From positions 434,001 through 498,000 of the forward strand of contig BSBK01008836.1 of the NCBI GenBank assembly GCA_027943335.1: a stretch of DNA of 64,000 bases, written 5' to 3'. The notes beneath the pieces are model-generated. The model did no database searches. It had not been told where the DNA came from and saw nothing but the letters and a program-made list of their open reading frames with translations. This DNA is from Chamaecyparis obtusa (taxonomy: Eukaryota > Streptophyta > Pinopsida > Cupressales > Cupressaceae). Of the stretch, positions 10,800-22,193 are shown piece by piece (within the stretch, counting starts at the first letter, position 1; the number at the start of each line of letters is the position of its first letter). The position numbers were made by a program, and so were the translations under genes.

Positions 10800-11372
10800 A
10801 AAATTATGTGATTGTTCAAGCAACCATGCACAGAATGAAGGTGATGCATGGTATATTGACAGAAAAGAAACGAGAATCGGAATCGGCAAGGCCGAATTGA
10901 ATTGCGAATTGGCCATGAAACGGAATCGAATCGGCCATGAATCGACAAATTTAAAAAACCCTAGATTTTAACAATTTAAAACTTATTTCATGCACCCTTT
11001 ATTGAATATAACTTAAACACAATATAACATCATCAAATAGAAGCTAACATACATAAACAAGGAACATAAATGCTAAATCCATCACATACGCTACATGTAA
11101 AATGTAAATTGTAGCTGAATTGAAGTAAATAGAAATCTGAAATCATATTATCATAATGAGTCAAATCATAGAATGTAATATCAAATATGTATGTGAGATG
11201 AAGATCCATAAGACATCAAATCATAAATGTATGTAAGATGAAGATCCATGAAACATGTCTATTAGTAATAGTATCAGCTGTAAACAAAATGAAAAAATAA
11301 GGCTTTAGCTCAAGCCTCATCATCATCCTCAAGCTCGGCTGCAGCCTCAGCCGTAGCCTTTGAGTATCCTGT

Positions 11373-14300
11373 CTACCTTCTACAAAGGTGTCTAAGGTAG
11401 GTCCTAGAGGATTGCTGAGCCATATCCCCCGCATGTAAGATGGGCTCACAAACATCACTAGGGCCTATGTTTGTGCGTGCGCATGTGAGTCTGCCAGTGC
11501 CTGAACGAGTCGCCTCCTTTGCCATGGCCGCAGCCTCAACCTCTCTATCTACCTGGTCAACCCACTCATGGTCTGCCTCAGTGAAGACCAGATCTACAGC
11601 CTCAATGAGCCACTTTGATTCTGGATCAATCTCCTCCAGATTGATCGGAGAGGAGTCAGTGCCCAAAATCTGTCTGATCCTAAGACGAAGGTTGTAATGA
11701 ACAAAGACAAGATCATTCAACCTCTGCACAGACAACCTATTTCTCCTCTTTGAGTGGATATGCTCGAACATGGACCAACTGCGCTCACATCTAGAAGCGC
11801 TGCTTGGCTAACTCAGAATACGCATGGCAATTTTCTGAAGTTTTGGGGTTGTGGGCCCAAACATTTGCCACCATCTATTTGAAATAAGGGAAAACAAAAT
11901 CAATTAGTATCATTTACAACTTTAAAATTACAAAATCAAAAATTAAAATGCACAACTTATAAACCATAAACTTAACATTCAAGAATATATTATTTTTACG
12001 GTTACCTGGCTGTAGTTTTGTTTGAGCATCTATGGCCATCTTGCTAGAGAAAATTGACCCTTCCTTATTATTGAATTTGTCTAGCTCAATGGTTGCAGCT
12101 GCGCTATCCTCATCACTACTCAACCTCTAGATCACTGTATATAGGCCAGTGAGAACCTCCTCATCCGCCTTGAAGTCAGGACGAAAACGAAAAGTTGGAT
12201 TCAAATAATAAGTTGCTGCATGGATGGGTCGATGGAGCTGATTCTGCCATCTCCTATCAATGATCTCCCAAATAGGGGCATATTTCTCCTGCACTCCTGC
12301 ATACTTGCCTCTAATGGCCTCTTTGGCCCTATCCATGCCCTCATATATGTAGCCCAGAGAGGGCTTCCCCCCATCAACAGTTCGTAGGAGAGATATGAGG
12401 GGCTCAATGACCTGCATATAATGTAAAAAAAACATTTGAGTCAAAACTTAAGTATAAAACTAAAAGTAAAACTAAATCATTAACAATTAAATAATAAATA
12501 CTAAATACTAAATATTAAATTGTAAGAAATTTACCTCAACGATTTCTTTAGGAGGTTTCCAAAAACCATCCTCATCAAAGATGCAATTTGCCACATCTAC
12601 CCCTACAGTGGTCGTAGCATAGGAAGATGTAGTCCACTCCACGCCAACAAACATTCTCCTCAATTCTCCCTTTGATGTCAACAAGGACTGCAGTGTGATG
12701 AAATTCGAGGCAAACCTTGTGATGCCTGGACGAGCTAACTCCTTGCCTCCTGTGTAGGCCCTCATTGTGCTAAGGATGAATGCATGATTGTAGATAAACT
12801 TGCATATATTTTTTGCCCTATCTACGCATGATTTTACCCACTCAAGCTTGCCAATTTCCTCCAACATGATGTCAAGGCAATGTGCCGCACAAGGAGACCA
12901 AAATATGGTGGGGTGCCTCTCTGTCAAAAGTTTACCTACAACAATTTTAAATTAATTAGAAATTGGAACATGTTAGGAAACTTAGAATTAGAAAAGTTCA
13001 AATAAATTAATTTTCAAAACTTGAAAAGTTACAAGTTTACCTCCAGCAACATAACTTGCTACATTATCAGTCACCACTTGCACCACATTTTGTTCTCCCA
13101 CCTCTGTGATGACTTCCTCAATAATCTCACATAAGTATGTGGCGTTTTTTACATGAGCGAAAGCATGAATAGACTTGAGGAACATGGTATATCCTACAAA
13201 AGAATGAATTATCATGGATCATCAACAAATTAGCAATCAACAAATCAAAATTTAAATTATTCAATCACGATTCACAATTCAAATTTCACAATGCATGTAG
13301 GAAAGTAGAATGATCAATCACCTCAACAGGAAACAAGAAAATTGATGAGTGTTTTATTCCTCTGTCCGTCCAACCATCAGTCATGATGGTGCAACCCTTT
13401 ACAGTCCACTTCTTTTGGTGATCTTGAAGCTCAACCTTCATGTCCTCTACTATTTCATCTAAGAGGTATCCACTCAACTCAGCCTTAGTTGGGGCTTTAA
13501 ACCCTGGACCACATATAGCAACCGCATCTATCATATTTTGCCAATAAGGAGTCTTGTCACAAATAGATTATGATTAGAAGTTTAGATGACAAATCATTAT
13601 GTAAACTGTGAAGTGAATCTATGATTACACAAATAGATATAATTAAAATTTAACTTTAAACTTAAAGAAACAAATAAAAAAGAATCAATTACTTGGCTGC
13701 AATAAATGGAATGTTGCAAAAGTACCAAAATTTGCAAAGTTATTTTCTAGCAGCATCATGAATCTCCTTGTTCAAACCCATGCCCTCAAGCGTGGGTTGT
13801 GAGCCAGGAGTAGTGCGGGGCACAAAGTAACTATCCAATCTGTTCTTCCGCACTCTAGGTTGCAATAGGCCAAACTCAATATGACTATAAGAACGATTAG
13901 CACTACCACTACCACTTGCATCAACACTAGCATGAGCACTAGCACTAGGACAAAAAGGAGGCCTGGAAGAACCCTCTCCAACACAACCTACAGATGCGGA
14001 CTCTAATACAGATGTGGTTGTGGGAGCATGGGAGCCAATAGCCCTTATCTCTTCTAGTTGCCTTTTCTTATTTATTTTCCCTTGTTCAAATTTTTCTAAT
14101 GCCACTAAACAAGTGCATTTTGCCTCAGTTGTTTGTTTAGTGCAAATTGCAATATCATGTCTAGGTATGCCAACAATGTGGAATTTGAATCTATAAATGC
14201 CACCAGAATTTATTTCTTTACAAAACATACATTTTGTTTGAAATTTTGTTCTTCCAAGAAAGTCTTCGGTATATTTCCAACACTCATTTTTTTTACCCAT
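11373..14300 (-). pseudogene. hAT transposase (BED finger, DUF659, hAT dimerisation)
   Basis: Minus-strand exons with canonical GT/AG borders: about 14300-13693, 13552-13322, 13193-13041, 12935-12535, 12411-12006 and 11874-11373. Exon 1 has a BED-type zinc finger (CMFCKEINSGGIYRFKFHI...) and a Ser/Gly-rich linker. Exon 2 has the DUF659 signature GCTIMTDGWTD. Exons 3-4 carry VVTDNVASYVAGGKLL and PCAAHCLDIMLEEIGKL. Exon 6 has WWQMFGPTTPKLQKIAMRIL and SASRCERSWSMFEHIHSKRR, the C-terminal dimerisation domain. In-frame stops lie at 13742-13740 (TAA), 12129-12127 (TAG) and 11810-11808 (TAG); the last clearly replaces Gln before PSSASRCERSWS. The exon 5/6 junction does not join cleanly in frame. Encodes a cut-and-paste transposase, now dead. 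Confidence 0.88.
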
Positions 14301-14825
14301 TGTGGAAAATGAAAATTAAGACTACTGCAATAAGAAATTTCAAGTAAAACCTCTATGTTTCAAAATTCAAACTAATAAACAAAACAACAAAGTCTACTTT
14401 GCAATTTAGTAAAACTAAAAAACATTCAAGATTTGCAAATGAAAACTAAAAAAGTTTAACAAAAAATGAACAATACACTAACATACCAAAAAAAATCAAC
14501 ACTTCTTGTAAATGAGTTGAGGAGTGTTGCTATTGACTCCTTAATGCTCCCAATGCAATCTTATGGCCTCCTCAAATGGAATTTTGTTCTCTTTGGTGCT
14601 TTTCCTTCTTGGTGTTTGCAAACTTGTGGTTTTGCTTTTCTCTTCTTCTCTCTCACTTTTCCTCCCTTCTACTCATGCTAAGCAAATAGAAGACCCTTTA
14701 GAGTTAAAACAAAAAGAAAATGCCAAACTAAATCTAAAAAAAACATGTCAATTTTTATGTTTTTTCACTTTACTAACTGGCTTGACGCGTGGCCGATTCA
14801 TGCCGGTTTCGTGACCCGGTTCAGG

Positions 14826-14874
14826 CGATTTTTTGCCATGAATCACCGGTTTGGCGATTCATGGCAAAAAATCG
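14826..14874. repeat. Perfect 19 bp inverted repeat in hAT subterminal region
   Basis: cgattttttgccatgaatc (14826-14844) and its exact complement (14856-14874) are separated by 11 bases. Together with nearby gattcatgg/ccatgaatc copies this forms the dense subterminal repeat array at the right end of the hAT element, a probable transposase-binding region. Perfect conservation in an otherwise decayed element is notable. Confidence 0.85.
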
Positions 14875-14978
14875 TCTGAGACGATTCACGATTCCAAAAA
14901 AATCGGCAGCCATGAATCGAATCGCCAAACTGGCGATTCCAGCGATTTATGGGCGATTCTCGTTTTTTTGATTGACAG

Positions 14979-16690
14979 TGGCTGCTTGAGACATGACAGG
15001 TGACAAAGGTAAGTTTCTTACTTTGAAGAAAGCAAATGGTGGTACAATAAGATTTGGTGATAATGCTTCAGCCAAAATTTCAGGGAAAGGCACACTCCAT
15101 CTTAATGATGGAAGAACAAGAATAGAACATCTTTTATTGTTGAAGGTTTGAAACACAATCTTCAAAGTGTGAGTCAGATGTGTGACCAAGGACACACTCT
15201 TACATTTCATTCTGAAGGGTGTGATATAAGCAAAGAAGACAGATCTATTGCTTGGGCTAGTAGAGCAAGCAATAATCTTTACATTATTAATATCATAAAA
15301 TTGAAAAGTGTTGCATGTCAAAAGAAGATGAAAGTTATTTGTGGCATAAGAGGTTGGGGGGACCAAAATTTTGACAATATTGTAAAGATCAGCAGCAAAG
15401 AAGTAGTGAGAGATATTCCAAAGCTCTCAAAACCTTCAAACATAATTTGGAAAGAGTGTTAGTTAGGAAAGCAAATTAGAGGAAGCTTCAAATCTATGGA
15501 GAATACTACTACAAAGCCTCTAGAGCTGATTCATACAGATCTATGGAGCCAACGTGAACAAGGAACAAGCAAGGTGGAAAATATTTTATGCTTTTAATTG
15601 ATAGTTTTTTGAGAATGAATTGGGTTGCTTTTTAAAGAAAAAATAAGAAGCATTTGACAAGTTTAAGGCATTTAAAGTCTTAGAGGAGAACGGGACTAGA
15701 AAGAAGATTAAATGTCTTTGATTAGAATGAGGAGAATTCACTTCAAGTGAATTCCACGATTTCTGCAAAAAGCGTGGAATAAAAAGAGAGTTTCTAGCTG
15801 CAAGAACACCACAACAATATGGTGTTGTGAAAAGGAAAAATAGGATGGTTCAAGGGATGGCTCAAAGCATGCTGAATGAGTACAAGGTCCTCGATTCTTT
15901 CTAGAAAGAGGCAGCTCATACTGTTGTTTATATTTAGAATTGTGGATTAATCCTAGTCAATAGCAAAAAAGACTCCCTATGAGTTATGGACAAGTAGGGC
16001 AGCAACTGTAAAGTACTTCAGAATGTTTGGTAGTCCATTATCTTAGAAAAGATGAAGACAATCTGGGTGTATTTGACTCGAGCAGATGATAAAATATTTC
16101 TTGGATATTCTTTCAAGAGTACATCATATAGATGCTACAATAAACACTTGCACAAAATTGTTGAAAGTGCAAACATTGAAGTTAACTAAGATAGAAGTCT
16201 TCCGAAACCAATACAAGAAGTAGATGATTTATATTCTGAGGAGTTCAAGGAAGATAAAAAAGTATAGGAGGTGTAGTTGAAATAGTTGTACAAAAGACAC
16301 CATCATAGACACCTTCAGAGACATCATTAAAAGCTTCCACCAAGAAACCACCTAAATTTATACAAATAAATTATCCAAAAGATCTTATAATAAGAGGTGA
16401 CAGGCCAAGACCAACAAGAAGATTGATAGATTATTTAGAAAATGAAGATGTCTTTGCTGTCCAAAATTAAACCGAAGAGTGTTCAAGAATCAAGTAAAGA
16501 CGATTTGGATAGAAGCAATGGATCAAGAGCTTGATCAAATTGAAAAGAATAGAACTTGGGAATTTGTTCTAAAACCCGAAGATAAGAATGTCATTGGAAC
16601 TAAATGGGTCTTCAAGAATGAATTAAATGAAGTTGGCCAAATTGTAAGAAATCAAGACTTGTGTGCAAGGGATATACACAAATTGAGGAT
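14979..16690 (+). pseudogene. copia pol remnant: protease, integrase, truncated RT
   Basis: Directly after the hAT insertion the protease core resumes (SGC, then TGDKGKFLTLKKANGGTIRF after frame slips). KHNLQSVSQMCDQGHTLTFH and NFDNIVKISSKEVVRDIPKL (15148-15462) are the GAG_pre-integrase region. TTKPLELIHTDLWS near 15500 and FHDFCKKRGIKREF-like text near 15750 mark a badly frameshifted integrase. The RT start is at 16479-16640 (W.EAMDQELDQIEKNRTWEF, NVIGTKWVFKNELNEVGQIVRN); after one more frameshift it reads LVCKGYTQIE and then stops at the 3' polypurine tract. The RT catalytic core and RNase H are deleted. Confidence 0.8.
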
Positions 16691-16705
16691 GTTGAGGGGT
16701 GAGAT
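16691..16705 (+). promoter_or_regulatory. Polypurine tract of the copia element
   Basis: gttgaggggtgagat lies immediately before the TG that opens the 3' LTR. It matches the tract before the LTR fragment at 2679. In an active element it would prime plus-strand DNA synthesis. Confidence 0.7.
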
Positions 16706-16809
16706 TGTTAGATAATTGTCATTGCTGGCAAAGCTTGGTACATGCAAAAAGATATAAGTTAGAAAGAATATGCTACTGTGTTAGAAAGAATTCACCCAGT
16801 GTTTGATAC

Positions 16810-17752
16810 CATAGTTGAAAAACTCAAGACTTGACAATACCCTAATGACCCAAAATTGTCAAAAACTTGGGACTCGACAAAAACTTGGGGAAAAAATTGG
16901 CAATAGCTTGGCAAATTTTTAAAATATTCTTAAAAAATACACATGCACTAAATTTATAAATGAATATAAGTTCTCTTTAACCTTGTCTAGTTAATGCCTT
17001 AACATATAGATAGATGCCAATCACAAAATAAAATATTTACTACCATATTATTGAATAATAATGTGAGTTTGTCATCTCTCCTTATTATGAATTGAATGCT
17101 CCCATTTCACCAAAATAACACTTTCAATGATGGAGAATTTTTAAATAATTGATATTTGAAAACATAAAATTTGTAATTAATGTATGAAATAACTATAAGA
17201 TCGAAAAAGAAAAAAACGATTCACACAATAACCACTAATAAGTGAATAAATTATTTCAAAATCAATTAAAAAATTAAATACAAACTATAATATTATTGAT
17301 GAATTTTATTTAATTCTAATAATAATATCACATACTAACAATGTTTGGTGCCAACAAATAGGATCAAAGACATTTAAAAAAGACGGATGAAAACAGGATT
17401 CAAAACCAGATTTCAAGGGCATCTCCATAGAAAACCATCACACCAGAGAAACAAAAACGGTTGTGTTGCCCTGCATATCTTCTGCGTCCCAAAATTAGCT
17501 GAAAACCCCTTTAAAAAAATTGCTTTTCAGAACAAACCAGTTTTATATCGCATCGGGAGGTTTTTTTAAGCAAATCTAGGCCAAAAAATTTTGACCACCG
17601 ATTTTTTTCCCAGAATATTGCATGACTTCGCGATTTTTTTGCTATAAAATTGCCGAGCTATTTTGAAAAACTCAGTGCCGACTCATTGGTGATAAAACCG
17701 TTTGTCAAAGTGACGTGATATTCACAATTTTTGAGTGATATTTTCAACGATG
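16810..17752. mobile_element. Non-autonomous hAT-like element, 943 bp
   Basis: tttgatac at 16802-16809 and 17753-17760 is an 8 bp target duplication. Ends read catagttgaaaa and, on the complement of the right end, catcgttgaaaa, short inverted repeats of hAT type. The LTR fragment at 2679-2815 lacks the block, confirming it as an insertion. It has no transposase reading, only chance ORFs. The same ends (catag.t.aaaata) and TSD length occur on the MITE at 41260-41618, so both could have been moved by one transposase family. Confidence 0.8.
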
Positions 17753-17847
17753 TTTGATACTGCTGTATTTTACATGCCTAGATATAGATATTCTTATCGA
17801 CAAGCAGGACGTATTTTCTGCAGTGTCAGATAATGATTTTCTTATCA

Positions 17848-17995
17848 GAATTCAGCTGCGTGGATTTTGAGTCAAATTCATTGTTACATATTTCATGAAT
17901 GAGTGGTCCACTTAGTGCTCATGATGTGTGTAAAAATGGACCATATTCTCATGAGAGATGGGTTTGTGTGAATCACTACACATCATGCCCAGATC
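17848..17995. repeat. Module shared with the 5S-derived insertion
   Basis: attcagctgcgtgg-ttttgagtcaaattcattg...tttcatga (17849-17897) matches the left end of the element at 22194 in direct orientation. ttctcatgagagatgggtttgtgtgaatcac (17946-17976) matches the same element in inverted orientation (22263-22298). The module is thus rearranged relative to the other copy. It lies inside the copia LTR. Confidence 0.7.
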
Positions 17996-18263
17996 AAGAA
18001 CCACGCTGAATCAGAATTTAGATCCGGTATAGATAGATTGGATCTGTATTTTGATCCGGTAAGTTTGTATATGCTATACAAAAGTTATAACTTTTAGCAT
18101 AATGCCCAAAGGATGGTCATCTGTATATATTTGAGTTTGTAAAGATGTCGTCTAGGGGTTGTGATGGGGTATTACCAAGTGAAAGGCTTGGTTTCAAATC
18201 TTGTTGGGTCTGTTGAGTGTGGGAGTTTGATTTTAATCTTTGAAGAAATGGAAAACTCCAACA

Positions 18264-19108
18264 TTTATGAATCCTCTAGTAGAATGAAATAAATTAAAAT
18301 ACCATTTGCAATATTAAGAAACCAGAGTCTGTGTTTGTTATCATTTGGTGTTCTGTTATCTTTTGTTGGCTTTGCTTGTGCATCAGTACATAGTATACAT
18401 ATCATGTATCGGCAGTTCAAAGTCCAAATATTAGCAAATGAATATTGATCAAACACTATTGTGTAATATGTTAAGAAAATATCACTATGATATCTGGAAT
18501 GCTTCCACTCAGGGTTCAGCTACTCCAAATGGAATATAGCTTCTCTGAGAGAGAGATGCCATATCCCTTTTCTTTTTATTTGTATGTTTTTTTTAATTGT
18601 TTTTTGCCTGTTTCCTAGAAGATGGCTAGTCATTCCCTGACATTTCTTTGAAAAATGGCAAGCTGGGGTCGTTCTGTTTTTTCTGGCGACTTAGGGATGG
18701 CTGGGGGGTGTTTCTTAGTCATAGTCTCGTCCCTGAAAGTCCTCGGTAGGGGATGAGGTCTGAAGATGGAGGGGACATGTCCTCAGGGTACATGTAGCCT
18801 AGTTTTAAGGCTTTTGTCCATATGTAAAATATATCTATTTAGTAATTTCTTAGCTAGAAATTATTCAATAATGGTTTTGCTTACATGCTAAATAAACATG
18901 AGAAATGCATCTGTATATGCTATGTTAAAGATCTTACTAGTTTAGAATTTGCATGCGAATCAGTGGTTGGACCATATTGTAATATCAAAATTTTGCACTA
19001 TAAGCTATAATTTGTTATTTGAATATGAGTGCATTTCAATGCTTGCATATATATGGTTAAGTCTATACTGGATTCTTTACTAACATGAATTTTTGGTTTT
19101 AACTATAT
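18264..19108. other. Non-coding, possible intron of a host gene
   Basis: No element was recognised. The stretch ends in a T-rich tract and tatatag directly before the candidate exon at 19109, as an intron 3' end would. No upstream exon could be identified with confidence. Confidence 0.35.
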
Positions 19109-19350
19109 AGATGGTTGAAGCGACAATCACATTTGAACAAATGATCAAGAGTGATTGCTTGAGGAATGTCTGGTGGTATTGGTCTTCATACTCAGCAGCA
19201 GCCAAAACATCAACGGTGTCTGCTCTAGCATTAAGGATCTATGCTCTTGATGCAGCTATTATTTACAAGAAGTCTAATGGTGATTCTGAGCCAGCTGACA
19301 TGCCAAAATTGAGTAAGCCTGGAAAGAGAAAAAAGGATGAAGATGGATAG
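19109..19350 (+). CDS. Candidate terminal exon of a host gene, unidentified
   Basis: A 79-codon open frame starts right after a good acceptor (ttttggttttaactatatag). It reads MVEATITFEQMIKSDCLRNV, WWYWSSYSAAAKTSTVSALA and LRIYALDAAIIYKKS, then a basic tail ending PGKRKKDEDG and stop. The W...LA.R...LD..I spacing faintly recalls helical segments that follow DDT/PHD regions in plant chromatin factors, but I cannot name the family. The ATG may be internal coding rather than the true start. Downstream, AATAAA-like signals occur near 20271 and 20494. Composition differs from the surrounding repeats and there is no internal stop. It could still be a chance ORF. Confidence 0.35.
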
Positions 19351-21667
19351 CACTCATGATATTGTTCGTTGTGTACTATATTTTCTGGAGGGAAGGCCCT
19401 GCAGAAGAATGTTCCAGGGTACTCCTCATTTATTTTTTGATCTTCCAATTTTCTTGACTAGAGTCCAATTGCAGGTATTCGCTTGTCCATTGTCACGGGT
19501 CCTATCACATTTTTGTAGGAAATCAATTTATTGGCTCAGGTCATGTACCATGAAAAGAAGTGTAATTGAGGTTTGTAAATAGTCAAGACTGACAGAAGTG
19601 ATTCTGTGCTGTCCACGACATTCTGTTTATAACAAAGAATGTAGGAGTCAATTTGACTCTTTTTCACTAACACTTTCTGCAGAAAAAGATTTATTCATTG
19701 GAAGGGGTCACAATTATGGTATTCATACATTTTTGTATACTTCTCTAATGGCTGGTTTTTGTAACATGCAGACTGTCATTGTTTTGTTGGTCTGTTGTTC
19801 TCTATGCTGATGTAAAGCTGTTCTGTGCAGCCAGAGTGTTAGCATTTTCGGATGTAGTATAAAAATCATTGGCACGTTTTGTAATAAGATTATGCTCAGT
19901 AAAAAAATCATTTGCACGTTTTTGTAGTTTTACTAGTATACCTATAGATACTCACAAGCCGTGAAGAGAATCATTGTTATTCTCTTAGTATTACTTCTAA
20001 AGCTCTTGGTGACTGGTAAATATTATGCAGCCATGTTTTCCATCGATTTTGTATTTTGATAGATATAGCTGGATGGCTGTCCAGCAGTGGCGAGGTATCA
20101 ATGTAAAGTTAAATTATTTGAATGGAACATTTTATTTACAGCTGCACCTATTTTTTGTTATTGTCATTCCAAGGAAAATCAATTGTTTAAGATGTCTTAT
20201 GAAGTGAATCGTATTTAGTGATGGCAGACCCATTACTCACACCAGGTTGGAGTGCATATAAGTTGCAGACAAATAAAGCTGTATCTTGTTTACTGGATCT
20301 GCTTTTTCATCGGAACAGGAATTTTTTGGGATACAGATGAAGTTTTACCAACTTTTTCAACACAAAGCTCCCTTTCATAAAGTGAAATGCAAGCTTTCTA
20401 TTTGACAGAAACGCTACTAATAAATCATCCAAGTGGAAACGTATATCAAGTTCACGGAGAAAGTACTATGTGAGGTAGCTCTCTTTTCATTGGTGAAATA
20501 AAAATACATAAATAAAAATGCAAACCTAGATCAGATTAGAAAGATTTGTATCCCACGGTAGAAATATATTTTATCTTTTTCTATTCCGGTGGTCCCTTAG
20601 GCTGTTTGGTCTTGTGGACGTCATTAAAATTCGTTCATCCATTTTATTTTGGCTCCAAGTGACCACTATTTTGTATATGTGGACAGGATTTATTAAAAAT
20701 AAAGATTCTGCGTCAACCCCATCAGATGGGTGTAGGCGAGTCAAAACGTCACCCATTGGCATGTTTCTAAATTTAAAGCAACAAACACAAATTTATTGAG
20801 ATATAGCTCAATTTGTACCGAAGTTTTTCCAATGCAATGTTATTGAGATCTAGCTCAAGTTGCACCGATTTATTAAAACTAAGTACCTAGCGCTAAAGAA
20901 GAATACCGAAGTTACTAAAGACTTAAATAAGTTATACCAAATCACTCGTTCTCTATTCACGATTGTTAAATAACGTTCCATTTTTAGGCCGTCTAATTTT
21001 CATTCCGTTGATTTCTAATCTTACAAATGTAGAGCATTCTTATATGCCATCATGATAATAAGTTACTAAAATCTTCTATGCATGAGTGAATGCATTCACC
21101 GATATAACTCTATATGACTACCAAATTCATATATTATTTTAAATGACATTTTTGGTTCAGGTAACCTCATTATACTCAAGTTTTGGCAGAAAAGGCCCGA
21201 GTGCCACAGTAACGAACTACTTTCAGATGCATTGCTGTCGGCTAGATTAACGAAACTCCTTTTGCACTTTCCCATATGAACATGATTGCATAAGGAATCG
21301 AAACACAAAAAGTGCAAAAGGGATCAAATGATTTGAAAACAAGGATTTTCCCTCTGACATTGTAGTTAGACCCAGATAAAAATTACACCACTCGAAACAC
21401 TACAAATCCATCTATTTCTAGATATCAAATGTAAAAAAATGCAAATAGTATATACTAAATACCACTAACTTTTTCTGTTAGCATTGGAGCAAGGATTTTT
21501 TTTTAAAAATAATTGTAATTTCGAAGGCAGTTTGGTAAATGTAGTCAAACTGGATATGTTTTCATATTTAATGTTAAGATAAACATTAGTAGTAATCTTA
21601 TGGGAGGATTTAAAATGAATTGATCATGACTGTGGCTTCAGATATGATGGGTGACGATTTTTAAGCT
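19351..21667. other. Probable 3' UTR and flanking DNA; no gene seen
   Basis: Follows the candidate terminal exon. It contains AATAAA-like polyadenylation signals (near 20271 and 20494) and then unremarkable AT-rich DNA up to the LTR at 21668. Short ORFs on both strands look like chance. Confidence 0.4.
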
Positions 21668-22193
21668 TGTTATTGTATTTGTTTTTTTTCCCATGGCTCA
21701 TTTCAGATACAAATATCTATCTTGTAGCATGTGAGGTAAAATGCTGCTCCCACAAGGGTAGAGCCCAGCATGCTACATGATCGTAAGCAAGAAGCAGTTT
21801 TGCTGAATGGAGTCAAATGTCATAGGAGGGTTATATACAATTGTAGAAATCCAAGAGCTCAACGTGTTATAGAAACCTGAATGAGCTGTAAGATGATGCC
21901 AATACAGTCAGAGGTACAAGGCGTCACAATTGGTCATCGACAGGAGTCCCTTGATGACGACACTTAGGCGAAAAGGACAAATGCGATCAGGATAACATAC
22001 CCCGATTGAGGAGTAGAACATTAGGCCGAGGATCCATGTTGGTGTAGGTTATGCCGATAACATCATATGAGCAAAAGACAGAGCAACTTATCAACATGAC
22101 TTGTGTCGATATGCTCCATCGACATAACACTCACCAGCGGCAAAGACATCTTTTTATGTTTGTTGATGAACTCATTGACATAACTAACGTTGT

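Larger units (their letters stand above)
10863..14970 (-). mobile_element. hAT DNA transposon, full length, 8 bp TSD
   Basis: A perfect 8 bp duplication attgacag (10855-10862 and 14971-14978) flanks a 4108 bp element. Its ends read aaaagaaacgagaatcg and the complement of cgattctcgtttttttg, giving inverted repeats of about 17 bases. Both subterminal regions are packed with gattc/gaatc motifs (gccatgaatcg and relatives), typical of hAT transposase-binding repeats. A six-exon transposase gene lies on the minus strand. The insertion cuts the copia protease codons at ...AWYID|SGC. Three stops make the transposase inactive, though the termini look fairly well preserved. Confidence 0.92.
8706..18263 (+). 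mobile_element. Ty1/copia element, deleted and carrying three insertions
   Basis: Order on the plus strand: PBS (8706), degenerate gag with zinc knuckles, protease start, GAG_pre-integrase, degraded integrase, first part of RT, polypurine tract and 3' LTR. No matching 5' LTR precedes the PBS; the 130 bases upstream do not resemble the 3' LTR end. Most of RT and all of RNase H are missing, because the reading goes from an RT start (near 16685) directly to the polypurine tract. Three later insertions split it: a LINE tail in gag (9945-10180), a hAT in protease (10863-14970) and a non-autonomous hAT in the 3' LTR (16810-17752). It is a dead, non-autonomous relic older than all three insertions. 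Confidence 0.85.
16706..18263 (+). repeat. copia 3' LTR, split by a hAT insertion
   Basis: Starts TGTTAGATAATTG at 16706 and ends ...ACTCCAACA at 18263. Subtracting the 943 bp insertion and its 8 bp duplication leaves about 607 bp. The first portion matches the LTR fragment at 2679-2815. The middle (17848-17995) carries a module shared with the 5S-derived insertion at 22194-22543. No 5' partner was found. Confidence 0.75.
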
